From positions 1-64,000 of the forward strand of contig JAFXOV010000024.1 of assembly GCA_017528425.1 (NCBI GenBank): DNA of 64,000 bases, written 5' to 3'. Source of the DNA: Elusimicrobiota bacterium (GTDB lineage Bacteria > Elusimicrobiota > Endomicrobiia > Endomicrobiales > Endomicrobiaceae). A model generated the notes under the pieces. That model did no database searches and was not told the origin of the DNA. It worked only from the letters and a program-made list of their open reading frames with translations. Below are positions 40,562 through 48,870 of the stretch, in pieces (within the stretch, counting starts at the first letter, position 1; each line of letters starts with the position of its first letter). The position numbers were made by a program, and so were the translations under genes.

Positions 40562-43228
40562 ATGAAAAATTTATGGTCTTATGATAAACAAGGTCAATGT
40601 GTTGTAAAAGATGCAAGGAGTTTAAAACAACCTCTTATTCACATGATAGCAAATTGTCCGAAATATTTTTCTATATGTGATAATTTTTTAAGAGGTTTTT
40701 CCGGATTTGATTATACAAGAATGTTCGGCGAGTTTGACGGACCGAATTTTCCTAAGGGGCAAGCAAGATTTATTTGGATAAGAGAAGGCAAACAAACCTG
40801 GCTCGTAAACAATTACGATTTAACCGATAGACAAACTTCCAACCCGAAATATGAAATGGGTTTAGGCTATGTAAACTTTTACGGTTCTTCCAAAAAATTG
40901 AATTTGGATGTTAAAACAACAATATTCGTTCCGTTGGAAGAAATGGCGGAATTGTGGCTTGTAGATATTACAAACAATTCAAAGAAAGATAAAGTTATAG
41001 ATTTTATACCGACAGTACCTATTTACGGCGGAAGCAGAGCTTATGTTGAATATCACAGAGATGTTGTAAGACTTTATAATAAGAGCGAAGTAAAAAACAG
41101 TATAAAAATTCTCCCGGGACTTGAATGGATAGAAGGTTCTACCGATTCAAGTGATATTTGTTACTTTATGAGCGCGGAAACTCAAACAGGCAAAAAAGGC
41201 AACAGATTCTATTCCGACAGAGAAACTTTCCTCGGGCCTAACAATATGTGGTTAAAACCTGATTCAATATTAAACGATATTGCTCCGCAAAAACAGTGTT
41301 ACGGTAAAGAAGCGGTAGGTGCAATAGAATTTAAGAAGATAAAAATCCCTGCAGGAAAAACAGTAAGTTTTGTAGTAATAAACGGTATAACATTTACAGG
41401 CAGTAAAGACGCAGATAAATTAATAAAAAAATATTCTTATAAAAATGCAGTTAAAGCATTTGACGATTTAAACAAGTATTGGCAGGAAAGAGCATCAAGA
41501 GTTCAAATAACAACGGCAAACAAAGATTTTGATAATTTGTGGAACAATTGGTGGTGCTACCAATTATCTATGAGATATTGGTTCGGAAATACTGCTCACC
41601 CTCAAACAGATTACGGTTCAGACTTTGCAGGTTGGAGAGATTTCTGGCAAGATATGATGGCTGCAACAGTTATCGATCCGAAAGGTCTTGAAGAAAGAAC
41701 GATGAAAACTCTTGAAGGTATAAGACTCGACGGAACAAATGCCACAAGATTTTTTGCAAGAACAAAAGAGTTCGGCAGTGACGAAGTTAACGGTTTATGG
41801 TGTGACCATCCTTATTGGACGGCACAAACAGTTATGATACTTGCAAACTTTTTAGGTGACAAAAAATTCTTATTCAGAGACGGAATAGGTTATTTTAAAG
41901 ATTGTTATCAAAACAGAGGCGAATCCAAAAACGACAAATGGAAAAAAGGTTATATCGAAAATCAAAAAACTACAACCGGTAAAAAATATACCGGAACAGT
42001 TATAGAACATATGCTTGTTCAAATAGAAACTATGTTCTACGACGTAGGAAACAACAATCTTTTAAAGCAAAAAAGAGCAGACTGGAACGATGCTGTCGAC
42101 CAAGTTAAAGGTGAAAATGTAACATTCTCGTTCGCACTTGCTCAAAACTGTAACGAAATTGCAGATTTGTTGGAAAAAACAGCCAACGATTTAAACATTA
42201 AAGAAATAGAAGTTTTTGCAGAACTCGCAGACTTAATACAAAATTTTGACGATAAAGCAAAAGATATTCCCGCAAAACAAAGACAAGCTGTTTTGGCAAA
42301 ATATTTAAGTAAAGTTAACGATGCAATTTCGGGTAAAAAAGTTAAAGTTAAAATTTCTAAAATATTGAAAGATTTGAGAACAAAAGCTCAGTTTGTTATA
42401 GACAATGCAAACAAAAAAGCTTTCAACGGATATTATTACAGCGGATACATTTTTGCAAACGGAAAGCCTGTAGATACAATTTGGAATAAATCGGCATTGA
42501 ACAAAAAGAATCCTACATCAAACGATTTTGAAATGATGTTGATGCCGCAAACATGGTCTCTTGTTTCAGGCGGAGCAAAGAAAATCGGTGCAGAACAAAC
42601 AGTTATAGATTCAGTATTTAAATATTTGTTCGATAAAACAACGGGTGCTTTAAAATTAAATTATCCCGCATACACAAAATTTAATAAAACTATCGGAAGA
42701 ATAACGGGTTTTGCTCCGGGAACAAAAGAAAATAATGCATTATTTTCTCATGCAAACTTGTTCTTTGTTTGGGCTTTAATAAAACAAGGTATGCCTGATT
42801 TAGCTTATAAAGTATTTTCGGGAATAAATCCTTTAAATCACGAACATGAAATCATAAGAACAGGTCCGTGGATACCGGAATATTATATTTCAAATGATAA
42901 CCCGAACATTGCAGGCAGAGGAGAATATCCTGTTCTTACAGGTTCTTGCGCTTGGACAAGATATGCCTTCCAAAACTTTTTCTTCGGTGTAAAAGGTGTA
43001 TTTGAAGGTTTATCCATAGATCCGCATTTACCTGCAAACAAAGATTTTAAAAATTGTAAATTATTTATAAAATTCAGAAATGCAAATTATGATATCAGTT
43101 TTTCAAATCCGCAACTAAAGAAAAATTCCGTAGCAAAAGAAATTATTGTTGACGGCAAAAAGATTGAAGGCAATATTATAAAACCGTTTAAAAACGGAAC
43201 TCATAAAGTCAGTGTAATATTAGGATAA
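40562..43228 (+). CDS. GH94-type glycoside phosphorylase (cellobiose/beta-glucan phosphorylase-like)
   Basis: The family splits beta-linked glucosides with phosphate to give glucose-1-phosphate. In the 888-aa protein, the N-terminal beta-sandwich contains NYDLTDRQTSNPKYEMGLGY and a helical linker follows. The catalytic (alpha/alpha)6 barrel has WFGNTAHPQTDYGSDFAG then WRDFWQDMMAAT (Asp360/Asp364 region, matching the family's general-acid motif), LPMPQTW-like MLMPQTWSLVSGGA and GRITGFAPGTKENNALFSHA. The C-terminal cap follows WTRYAFQNFFFGVKG. No signal peptide, so cytoplasmic. Exact disaccharide specificity is not readable. It heads a rightward operon with a secreted protein and rmlCD. Confidence 0.87.
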   Translation: MKNLWSYDKQGQCVVKDARSLKQPLIHMIANCPKYFSICDNFLRGFSGFDYTRMFGEFDGPNFPKGQARFIWIREGKQTWLVNNYDLTDRQTSNPKYEMGLGYVNFYGSSKKLNLDVKTTIFVPLEEMAELWLVDITNNSKKDKVIDFIPTVPIYGGSRAYVEYHRDVVRLYNKSEVKNSIKILPGLEWIEGSTDSSDICYFMSAETQTGKKGNRFYSDRETFLGPNNMWLKPDSILNDIAPQKQCYGKEAVGAIEFKKIKIPAGKTVSFVVINGITFTGSKDADKLIKKYSYKNAVKAFDDLNKYWQERASRVQITTANKDFDNLWNNWWCYQLSMRYWFGNTAHPQTDYGSDFAGWRDFWQDMMAATVIDPKGLEERTMKTLEGIRLDGTNATRFFARTKEFGSDEVNGLWCDHPYWTAQTVMILANFLGDKKFLFRDGIGYFKDCYQNRGESKNDKWKKGYIENQKTTTGKKYTGTVIEHMLVQIETMFYDVGNNNLLKQKRADWNDAVDQVKGENVTFSFALAQNCNEIADLLEKTANDLNIKEIEVFAELADLIQNFDDKAKDIPAKQRQAVLAKYLSKVNDAISGKKVKVKISKILKDLRTKAQFVIDNANKKAFNGYYYSGYIFANGKPVDTIWNKSALNKKNPTSNDFEMMLMPQTWSLVSGGAKKIGAEQTVIDSVFKYLFDKTTGALKLNYPAYTKFNKTIGRITGFAPGTKENNALFSHANLFFVWALIKQGMPDLAYKVFSGINPLNHEHEIIRTGPWIPEYYISNDNPNIAGRGEYPVLTGSCAWTRYAFQNFFFGVKGVFEGLSIDPHLPANKDFKNCKLFIKFRNANYDISFSNPQLKKNSVAKEIIVDGKKIEGNIIKPFKNGTHKVSVILG

Positions 43229-43231
43229 AGC

Positions 43232-43744
43232 ATGAAAAAATTATTAGTTTTATTTACTTTATTATTTATTTTTTCCGGAATGATATATTCCGATTCAGTA
43301 AATGTAAGGGTAATCGTTGATTCTATGGATGTCGTTTCTCCTGACGGAGATATAAAGAATTATACTATTGCGGAAGAAGTTCCGGAGATAGATTATTCGT
43401 CCAAAATTATTGCAAACGGAATGTTAATTTTAAACTATCATTCCATAGGTATAGTTTTGAAAAATAAGCAAGGTCTATTTATATCAAAACATCCTATCAG
43501 CAATGTATTAATTTTCTCTAAGGTAGAAAACACAAGATCAGGTCCTATTCTTATATATTTTACTTCAACAACCATAGCACAAATGAGTGCCGACACCATT
43601 TTTTCTTTAAAGTATGATGAAAAAGATAATTCCGTAACAATGGGAATTATAGACGGAAATGCACTCTTAAAAATAGATGAAGAAGAAATAGAATTGGTAA
43701 CGGATGAAACATTTAAATACAAAATAAAAGGTGAGAGAAGCTAA
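43232..43744 (+). CDS. Secreted protein of unknown function
   Basis: I do not recognise this 170-aa protein. It opens with a clear signal peptide (MKKLLVLFTLLFIFSGMIYS, cleavage near YS-DS). The rest is beta-rich and acidic, with alternating hydrophobic residues (NVRVIVDSMDVVSPDGDI, MGIIDGNALLKIDEEEIEL). The pattern NGMLILNYHSIGIVLKNK and the final GNALLKI...ELVTDETFKYKI vaguely recalls FecR-type periplasmic domains, but I would not assign it. It starts 3 nt after the GH94 stop and its stop abuts rmlC, so it is co-transcribed with both. Confidence 0.75.
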   Translation: MKKLLVLFTLLFIFSGMIYSDSVNVRVIVDSMDVVSPDGDIKNYTIAEEVPEIDYSSKIIANGMLILNYHSIGIVLKNKQGLFISKHPISNVLIFSKVENTRSGPILIYFTSTTIAQMSADTIFSLKYDEKDNSVTMGIIDGNALLKIDEEEIELVTDETFKYKIKGERS

Positions 43745-44305
43745 ATGCCATTTAAATTCCATAATTTGTCAATAAAAGATGTTGTGTTGATAGAATCGGT
43801 AAAATTTAAAGATGACAGAGGCTTTTTTGAAGAGGTTTTCAAAGTCCCGGATTTTAACAATTTGGGAATAAATTTGGATGTTAAACAAATAAACTTTTCA
43901 CATTCAACCAAAGGCGTTTTAAGAGGATTACATTATCAATTGGCACCTTTTGCTCAAGCAAAACTGGTAAGAGTTATTCACGGAAAAATCTTTGATGTTG
44001 CCGTAGATTTAAGAGTAGGTTCTGCGACTTTTGGAAAATGGGTAGGTGCGGAACTTTCGCCCGAGGGTAAAAATATGTTATTTATTCCCGAAGGGTTTGC
44101 TCACGGATTTGAAGTTTTGTCCGATGAAGTTGATTTCGAATATTATTGTTCAAATATATATTCCCCCGAACATGAAAGAGGTATCTTGTATAACGATCCT
44201 TTCTTAAAAATTGATTGGCATACAATAAATCCCAAACTGTCAAAAAAAGATTCGGTTTATCCTACATTCGAATTTGCAGAACACAATTTCGAGATAAAAG
44301 TTTAG
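43745..44305 (+). CDS. rfbC: dTDP-4-dehydrorhamnose 3,5-epimerase
   Basis: RmlC epimerises the keto sugar in dTDP-L-rhamnose synthesis. The 186-aa cupin shows DDRGFFEEVFK, INFSHSTKGVLRGLHYQ (active-site His), AKLVRVIHGKIFDVAVDLR and FIPEGFAHGFEVLSDEVDFE with the catalytic His and Tyr region YYCSNIYSPEHERGI. Length is typical. It follows the secreted protein directly and precedes rmlD by 26 nt. RmlA and RmlB are not in the window. Confidence 0.96.
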   Translation: MPFKFHNLSIKDVVLIESVKFKDDRGFFEEVFKVPDFNNLGINLDVKQINFSHSTKGVLRGLHYQLAPFAQAKLVRVIHGKIFDVAVDLRVGSATFGKWVGAELSPEGKNMLFIPEGFAHGFEVLSDEVDFEYYCSNIYSPEHERGILYNDPFLKIDWHTINPKLSKKDSVYPTFEFAEHNFEIKV

Positions 44306-44331
44306 TATAGTTTAACAACATTTGGAGTTTT

Positions 44332-45162
44332 ATGAAATATATTATTACCGGAAGTTCCGGACAATTAGCTGAAGCTTTTATTAAAAAATTTACCGAATTA
44401 AATTTTGATTTCATTGCTCCTTCAGAACAAGATTTAGATATCACAAATAAAGAAAAAATCGCTAATATATTCTCTCAATATAAGCCGAATATAGTGATAA
44501 ACTGTGCCGCATACAACAATGTGGAAGCCGCACAACAAGATAACACTAAAGCTATTCTAATAAACAAAACAGCGGTAACAAATTTAGTCAAAGAATCTAA
44601 AAAACACAACGCAAAATTTGTTCATTTCGGAACTGATTATGTTTTCGACGGAACAAAAAATGATTTATATGTAGAAACCGACAAAACAAACCCTTTAAAC
44701 GAATACGGAAAAAGCAAACTTGCCGGAGAGCAGGAAGCTTTAAAATATAATAACAGTTTAGTTTGCAGATTAAGTTGGGTTATCGGTGAAGGACAGCAAA
44801 ATTTTTTGTTTAAACTTTACGGTTGGCTAAAAAGCAATAAAACAGTAAAAGTTTCGAGCGACGAAGTTTCCGTTCCTTGTTTTAGTTTTGATATCGCAAA
44901 TACCGTTATTAAGGCAATTGATAACGGATTATCCGGACTGTATCATCTTACAAATTCAGGAAAATGTTCAAGGTATGAACTTGCAAAAGAATTTGTAAAA
45001 ATTAAAAATTTTGATAATGAAATACTTCCCGTCCCAATGGCAAGTTTTAACTCCAAAGTACAAAGGCCTTTAGTTACGGCAATGTCGAACAAAAAAATAT
45101 CCAAAGAATTAAATATAACCATCCCTGAGTGGAAAGAATCTCTGCGACAATTTATAATTTAA
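44332..45162 (+). CDS. rfbD: dTDP-4-dehydrorhamnose reductase
   Basis: RmlD uses NAD(P)H to make dTDP-L-rhamnose. The 276-aa short-chain reductase starts with the Rossmann motif IITGSSGQLAEAF, then VINCAAYNNVEAAQ, FVHFGTDYVFDGTKN and the catalytic YGKSKLAGEQ (Y-x-x-x-K). LVCRLSWVIGEG and GLYHLTNSGKCSRYELAKEF are also family features. GGAG lies a few bases before the ATG. It completes the GH94-orf-rmlC-rmlD unit; the rhamnose would be used by the nearby glycosyltransferases. Confidence 0.95.
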   Translation: MKYIITGSSGQLAEAFIKKFTELNFDFIAPSEQDLDITNKEKIANIFSQYKPNIVINCAAYNNVEAAQQDNTKAILINKTAVTNLVKESKKHNAKFVHFGTDYVFDGTKNDLYVETDKTNPLNEYGKSKLAGEQEALKYNNSLVCRLSWVIGEGQQNFLFKLYGWLKSNKTVKVSSDEVSVPCFSFDIANTVIKAIDNGLSGLYHLTNSGKCSRYELAKEFVKIKNFDNEILPVPMASFNSKVQRPLVTAMSNKKISKELNITIPEWKESLRQFII

Positions 45163-45190
45163 AATTTATAATTAACGGCAAATGACAGAC

Positions 45191-45889
45191 CTAATGAAAT
45201 AATCTCAATTTTATTACTTTAAAAAGGTATTTTATTAAAGTGAAAGGTTTTAATTTGGATGTACCCGACGCTCTTTCCAAAAAAGCTATAGGATATTCCT
45301 TAATATTTGCTTTTGTTTTCTTAGTATAATAAAGCATTTCCGTTACGATAAACGGATCTGAAGCTTTTAGTTTATCTACATATTGTTCAACTATTTCTTT
45401 TTTAAACATTCTGTAACCGGATGTAGCATCCGCAACTTTTACACCTATACAGAATTGTAAATATCTTCTGGAAAGATGACTTACTATTTGTCTTAAGAAA
45501 CCTCTTTGTGTGTCGGAACCGCCTTTAACATATCTTGAACCGATAACGACATCACAACTGTTAATGAGTTCCCTGAAATCTTTAATATATTTAGGATTAT
45601 GTGAACCGTCACCATCTAATTCAACAATATATTTATAACCTTTTTGTATTCCCCACTTGAAAGCATCTATACCGGCATATCCTCTGCCTCTTTTTTCTTT
45701 TCTCAGAAGCAAATGTACTTTAGGATTTTCTTTCTCCATTTCTTCTACGATTTTGTATGTTCCGTCAGGAGAAACATCGTCTGCAACTAAAACTTCTATA
45801 TCTTCAAGCCCGCAATTTAATATATCATTAACAACATTTTTTATATTTGTTGCTTCATTATAAGTACAAACAACTGCCAAAGTATCCAT
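45191..45889 (-). CDS. Polyprenol-phosphate mannosyltransferase-like GT2 (DPM1 type)
   Basis: This 232-aa GT-A enzyme shows LAVVCTYNEATNIKNVV, DIEVLVADDVSPDGTYKIV, RGRGYAGIDAFKWGIQKGYK, YIVELDGDGSHNPKYI (metal-binding D-x-D) and GSRYVKGGS. These match soluble DPM1-type enzymes that charge polyprenol phosphate with mannose or glucose. It lacks the TM tail found in some relatives. It is convergent with rmlD and lies 8 nt after the GT9 gene, so the pair form an operon. Confidence 0.9.
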   Translation of the reverse strand: MDTLAVVCTYNEATNIKNVVNDILNCGLEDIEVLVADDVSPDGTYKIVEEMEKENPKVHLLLRKEKRGRGYAGIDAFKWGIQKGYKYIVELDGDGSHNPKYIKDFRELINSCDVVIGSRYVKGGSDTQRGFLRQIVSHLSRRYLQFCIGVKVADATSGYRMFKKEIVEQYVDKLKASDPFIVTEMLYYTKKTKANIKEYPIAFLERASGTSKLKPFTLIKYLFKVIKLRLFH

Positions 45890-45897
45890 TTTATCCT

Positions 45898-47031
45898 CTA
45901 ATAAATATAAGTTTGTATTGCATCTAAAACATTTTCTACGGAAACTTTATCCATACATTTAACTTTTTTGTTGCAGTCGGGTTTATAACAGCAATTGCAT
46001 TCCATAGATACTATTTTTATTCCCCTGCCGTACATTTCGATTTCGTTGTATGATGTAGGTCCGAAAATAGCAACAACATTCTTTTTAAGTCCTAATGCCG
46101 CATGCATTGCCATTGTATCACCGCAAACTACCAAATCGCACAAATTTACCATCGCAAAAAATTCTTGAACGGAATTATCCGTTCCCGTCGAATATACATT
46201 TTTAATTTTCTGTTTAAGTATTAATTTTATTTCTTCTTCATCATCTTTTCCGCCGAGTAACAAAATATTGTAACCCTTAGATGATAAAGTCTTTATAAGT
46301 TTTATATATTTTTCTATTCTCCATTTTTTCATAACCCATCTTTTTCCCGCGCTCGGATTAATACCTATAACTTTATTTTTGTTTAGTTTTAATGAAGAAC
46401 GTAATTTTTTTGCTTTTTGTTCTGCCTCTTTAGATACAGGAACAACTATTTCATAATCATCTTTTTTTAGTTCGCAGATGTTTGCCATCCAATATTGGTA
46501 AGTATGTTCGTTTTCTTTTTTTAAATTATCATATGCACTTGCAGGCAACCATTTTCTTGCATATTCGTTTGAACCGACTATTTTTCTTGATTTATCGAGA
46601 TAATAACCGATTATCTTATCCGCAAAAACAAGTTTTGTAAAAGATAAACTTTCCGGTGATAAATCCAAATTTATAACTATATCGTATTTTGTTGAAGATA
46701 AAAATTCAAAAACTTTGTTATCGTTGGGAATAATAATATCTATATATTTATTACCCACCAAAACATCAACATTCTTTTTATCTACCAACCAATCTATAGT
46801 GGAATTTTTATATTTTTCTTTTAGCCCTTCCAAAATAAAAGTTGTTCTTAAAACATCACCCATCGCACCCAATTTAACTATCAAAATTTTTGTTTGTTTT
46901 GATTTTTTGTTTACAGAAACATACTTTTTACATGAAGAACAGACAGCCCCGTTTTCTTTTTGATATTTGCAAGGTCTGTCTAAAGGAAAATTTATACAAT
47001 CCGAATATAACTTATAATTTGCTTTTTTCAT
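45898..47031 (-). CDS. GT9 glycosyltransferase (heptosyltransferase-like) with Cys-rich ends
   Basis: This 377-aa GT-B enzyme resembles LPS heptosyltransferases: ILIVKLGAMGDVLRTTFILE at about residue 50, IDWLVDKKN, DKIIGYY, GINPSAGKRWVMKKW and the donor-site LCDLVVCGDTMAMHAALGLK and VAIFGPTSYNE. Unusually, a 45-residue N-terminal extension holds CxxCxxY-type cysteines (PCKYQKENGAVCSSCKKYV), and the C-terminus has MECNCCYKPDCNKKVKC. These could bind a metal together. I chose ATG 47031 rather than the ATG 18 nt upstream because the -10 box ends 8 nt before it and no Shine-Dalgarno is present. Confidence 0.87.
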   Translation of the reverse strand: MKKANYKLYSDCINFPLDRPCKYQKENGAVCSSCKKYVSVNKKSKQTKILIVKLGAMGDVLRTTFILEGLKEKYKNSTIDWLVDKKNVDVLVGNKYIDIIIPNDNKVFEFLSSTKYDIVINLDLSPESLSFTKLVFADKIIGYYLDKSRKIVGSNEYARKWLPASAYDNLKKENEHTYQYWMANICELKKDDYEIVVPVSKEAEQKAKKLRSSLKLNKNKVIGINPSAGKRWVMKKWRIEKYIKLIKTLSSKGYNILLLGGKDDEEEIKLILKQKIKNVYSTGTDNSVQEFFAMVNLCDLVVCGDTMAMHAALGLKKNVVAIFGPTSYNEIEMYGRGIKIVSMECNCCYKPDCNKKVKCMDKVSVENVLDAIQTYIY

Positions 47032-47039
47032 AATTCGTG

Positions 47040-47068
47040 ATTTTAGCAAATTATAAATTGTTGGTCAA
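47040..47068 (-). promoter_or_regulatory. Promoter of the GT9 gene (probable leaderless start)
   Basis: TTGACC (47063-47068), 17-nt spacer, TAAAAT (47040-47045) preceded by TGC, then exactly 8 nt to the ATG. It is nearly identical in layout to the alaS promoter. Confidence 0.75.
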
Positions 47069-47075
47069 AAAAAAT

Positions 47076-47104
47076 TTGACAAAATAAATTTAAAAATATA
47101 GAAT
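47076..47104 (+). promoter_or_regulatory. tRNA-fMet promoter
   Basis: Perfect TTGACA (47076-47081), 17-nt spacer, TAGAAT (47099-47104). It is back-to-back with the leftward GT9 promoter; their -35 boxes are only 7 nt apart. Confidence 0.8.
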
Positions 47105-47128
47105 ACTTGAATATTGATTATCGGGAAT

Positions 47129-47205
<77 letters not shown>

Positions 47206-47208
47206 TTT

Positions 47209-47242
47209 GAAAAAGACTTGTTCATTGAACAAGTCTTTTTTT
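47209..47242. terminator. Bidirectional terminator after tRNA-fMet
   Basis: AAAAGACTTGTTC pairs with GAACAAGTCTTTT over an ATT loop, with T-runs on both strands. It ends the tRNA (+) and the convergent C_GCAxxG_C_C gene (-). Confidence 0.92.
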
Positions 47243-47693
47243 ATTTCTCATTTAACATTTTCTCTACTATTTCTGTTGCATATACAACAAACATTTCACA
47301 TGGTCTTACTTTATAGTATTCGGGTGTTCTTTTTTCCGGCATAGAAACATCTTTCTTTATATTTGCAAGTGACATTAATAATTCTTTACAAATTATAGTT
47401 CCGAACTTATCCGTAAATTGTTTTGCCAAATTTTGTATCAACTTATAATGCTGATTTTTTAAATTCAAATCTTGGCTATCTATATAACCGTATTTTAAAC
47501 CTGCAATCATAAACATTGCCGTTACAGCTCCGCAAACTTGTCTTAATCCCCCCATTCCACCGCCGAAAGATGAAGACAATTTTAAACCTGTTTCCAAATC
47601 CATACCTAAATCTTGGCAAAATGCAGCAAATACGGCTTGTGAACAGTTATATCCTTTTCTAAAATATTCCTGAGCTTGTTCCTGCTTTGTCAT
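47241..47693 (-). CDS. C_GCAxxG_C_C family protein
   Basis: This 150-aa protein has a YNCSQAVFAAFCQDLGM N-terminus, then the signature FGGGMGGLRQVCGAVTAMFM (C-G-A-x-x-A at the GCAxxG position), and later Cys residues in TIICKELL and RPCEMFV. The family is redox/metal-associated in anaerobes but has no firm function. Its reading frame ends inside the terminator shared with tRNA-fMet. An inverted repeat (47707-47730) sits 14 nt before its start, between it and the divergent barrel gene. Confidence 0.88.
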   Translation of the reverse strand: MTKQEQAQEYFRKGYNCSQAVFAAFCQDLGMDLETGLKLSSSFGGGMGGLRQVCGAVTAMFMIAGLKYGYIDSQDLNLKNQHYKLIQNLAKQFTDKFGTIICKELLMSLANIKKDVSMPEKRTPEYYKVRPCEMFVVYATEIVEKMLNEK

Positions 47694-47706
47694 ATTAAAA
47701 CCCCGT

Positions 47707-47730
47707 TAAACTTAATTTAAGTTAAGTTTA
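47707..47730. promoter_or_regulatory. Candidate operator: 9-bp inverted repeat
   Basis: TAAACTTAA (47707-47715) and TTAAGTTTA (47722-47730) are exact inverted repeats around a 6-nt centre. A perfect 15-bp palindrome AACTTAA-T-TTAAGTT also lies within it. It is between two divergent genes, a typical place for a dimeric regulator. No regulator gene is nearby. Confidence 0.5.
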
Positions 47731-47767
47731 CATTATTTTTAACTTTTTATCTATTACTAAAAAATAC

Positions 47768-47773
47768 TATAAT
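47768..47773 (+). promoter_or_regulatory. -10 box of the barrel-protein gene
   Basis: Perfect TATAAT. The -35 position (TTTTAT) is weak. The AAGGAG ribosome-binding site follows at about 47792. Confidence 0.55.
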
Positions 47774-47805
47774 ATTGTTTGTTATTATTTTTTAAGGAGT
47801 TATTT

Positions 47806-48639
47806 ATGAAAAAGCTTGTATTTTTATTAGCATTTTTACTTCTTTCAACTTACGGATATAGTGCGGAAGTTTCAAAACAAGATTGGGAAGAGTATCAACA
47901 ATACAAAAAAGAAAAAGCTGAAAAAGTTGTTAATGTGTCCGATGAAGAATACGAACAATATCAGCAATATTTAAAGGAAAAAGAACAAAAAGAAGGAACT
48001 ATTAATCAAGATGCTAATGCAGAAGAAAAAGATATAAACAATAAAGGATTAAATAAAGAAGAAATAACAGAATCAAGTTCACAGACAGAAACAAAAAGTA
48101 AAACGAGCGAAAATGAAATTATCCTCAAATTTGGAAAAATTTTAACATCAAGTATGGAAACAGAAATTGAAAATACATATTATGGAACTTCTGACACAAT
48201 AGAAAACACAAGCTCAGATGGTTGGAAGATTAGAGCAGAATATTTTCATTATATAGCAAAAAATACTGCCCTTGGTTGTGGTATAGATTACGAGACAAAT
48301 TTTGAAAGCGATGAAACAAATATTTTCGATATAGATTTTTTAATAAAACAAAGATTTCCCTTACGATATAGAGAAAAAACATATTTATATTTAAGTAGTG
48401 GATTTGGTTACGGAACAACAACCGGAGAAACTAAAGGATATATAGATGAATATTATTATTTAGAAACAAAAGGAGGTTTTCATTTTATTTTCTCTTTTGG
48501 TATAGATTTCACTCCTTTTATTATAGATTTGTCTTACTCTTATAATAATGTTGATGTAAAAACAAATGTTCCTTATGGCAAGGTAGATGTAAACTATTAT
48601 AGCCTTATTTTGTCACTATGTTATAAATTCACCATTTAA
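47806..48639 (+). CDS. Outer-membrane beta-barrel protein with EYQQY repeats
   Basis: This 277-aa exported protein has signal peptide MKKLVFLLAFLLLSTYGYSA. Next come two copies of a charged helix motif (QDWEEYQQYKKEK and DEEYEQYQQYLKEKEQK), a Glu/Thr-rich linker, and about 175 residues of alternating aromatic/polar strands (LYLSSGFGYGTT, FSFGIDFTPFIIDLSYSY) ending in YKFTI, an aromatic-type barrel C-terminus. I do not recognise a specific family; it looks like an OmpA/OmpX-type 8-strand barrel with a periplasmic coiled helix. The earlier ATG at 47779 lacks a signal; ATG 47806 has AAGGAG upstream. A TATAAT at 47768-47773 is the likely -10. Confidence 0.82.
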   Translation: MKKLVFLLAFLLLSTYGYSAEVSKQDWEEYQQYKKEKAEKVVNVSDEEYEQYQQYLKEKEQKEGTINQDANAEEKDINNKGLNKEEITESSSQTETKSKTSENEIILKFGKILTSSMETEIENTYYGTSDTIENTSSDGWKIRAEYFHYIAKNTALGCGIDYETNFESDETNIFDIDFLIKQRFPLRYREKTYLYLSSGFGYGTTTGETKGYIDEYYYLETKGGFHFIFSFGIDFTPFIIDLSYSYNNVDVKTNVPYGKVDVNYYSLILSLCYKFTI

Positions 48640-48667
48640 CACAAAACTTTATAGTTATGTTATACAA

Positions 48668-48710
48668 AAAAGAAACAGCAACTCGAATTTGAGTTGCTGT
48701 TTCTTTATAT
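48668..48710. terminator. Bidirectional terminator between the barrel gene and tRNA-Leu
   Basis: AGAAACAGCAACTC (48671-48684) pairs perfectly with GAGTTGCTGTTTCT (48691-48704), 14 bp, with T-rich tracts outside on both strands. Confidence 0.95.
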
Positions 48711-48737
48711 AACTTTTAATTGAACATTTTTCGGAAG

Positions 48738-48823
48738 TGCCGAGGGCGGGACTTGAACCCGCACGCCGCCTAAGCAACTTGAGATTTTGAGTCTCACGTG
48801 TCTGCCAATTCCACCACCTCGGC
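48738..48823 (-). tRNA. tRNA-Leu (CAA)
   Basis: An 86-nt class II tRNA: acceptor GCCGAGG/CCTCGGC, anticodon loop CTCAAAA (anticodon CAA, reads UUG), long variable arm and T-arm GCGGGTTCAAGTCCCGC. The 3' CCA is not encoded (discriminator A then CTT), unlike the tRNA-fMet 1.5 kb away. Confidence 0.96.
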
Positions 48824-48870
48824 AATGTCCAACTATTTTACATTATAATTTTATTTTAGTCAATAAACTA

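Noticed and set aside
43232-43744. Assigning the secreted protein as FecR-type
   Set aside because: The resemblance is only a general beta-rich pattern, and there are no sigma/TonB partners nearby.
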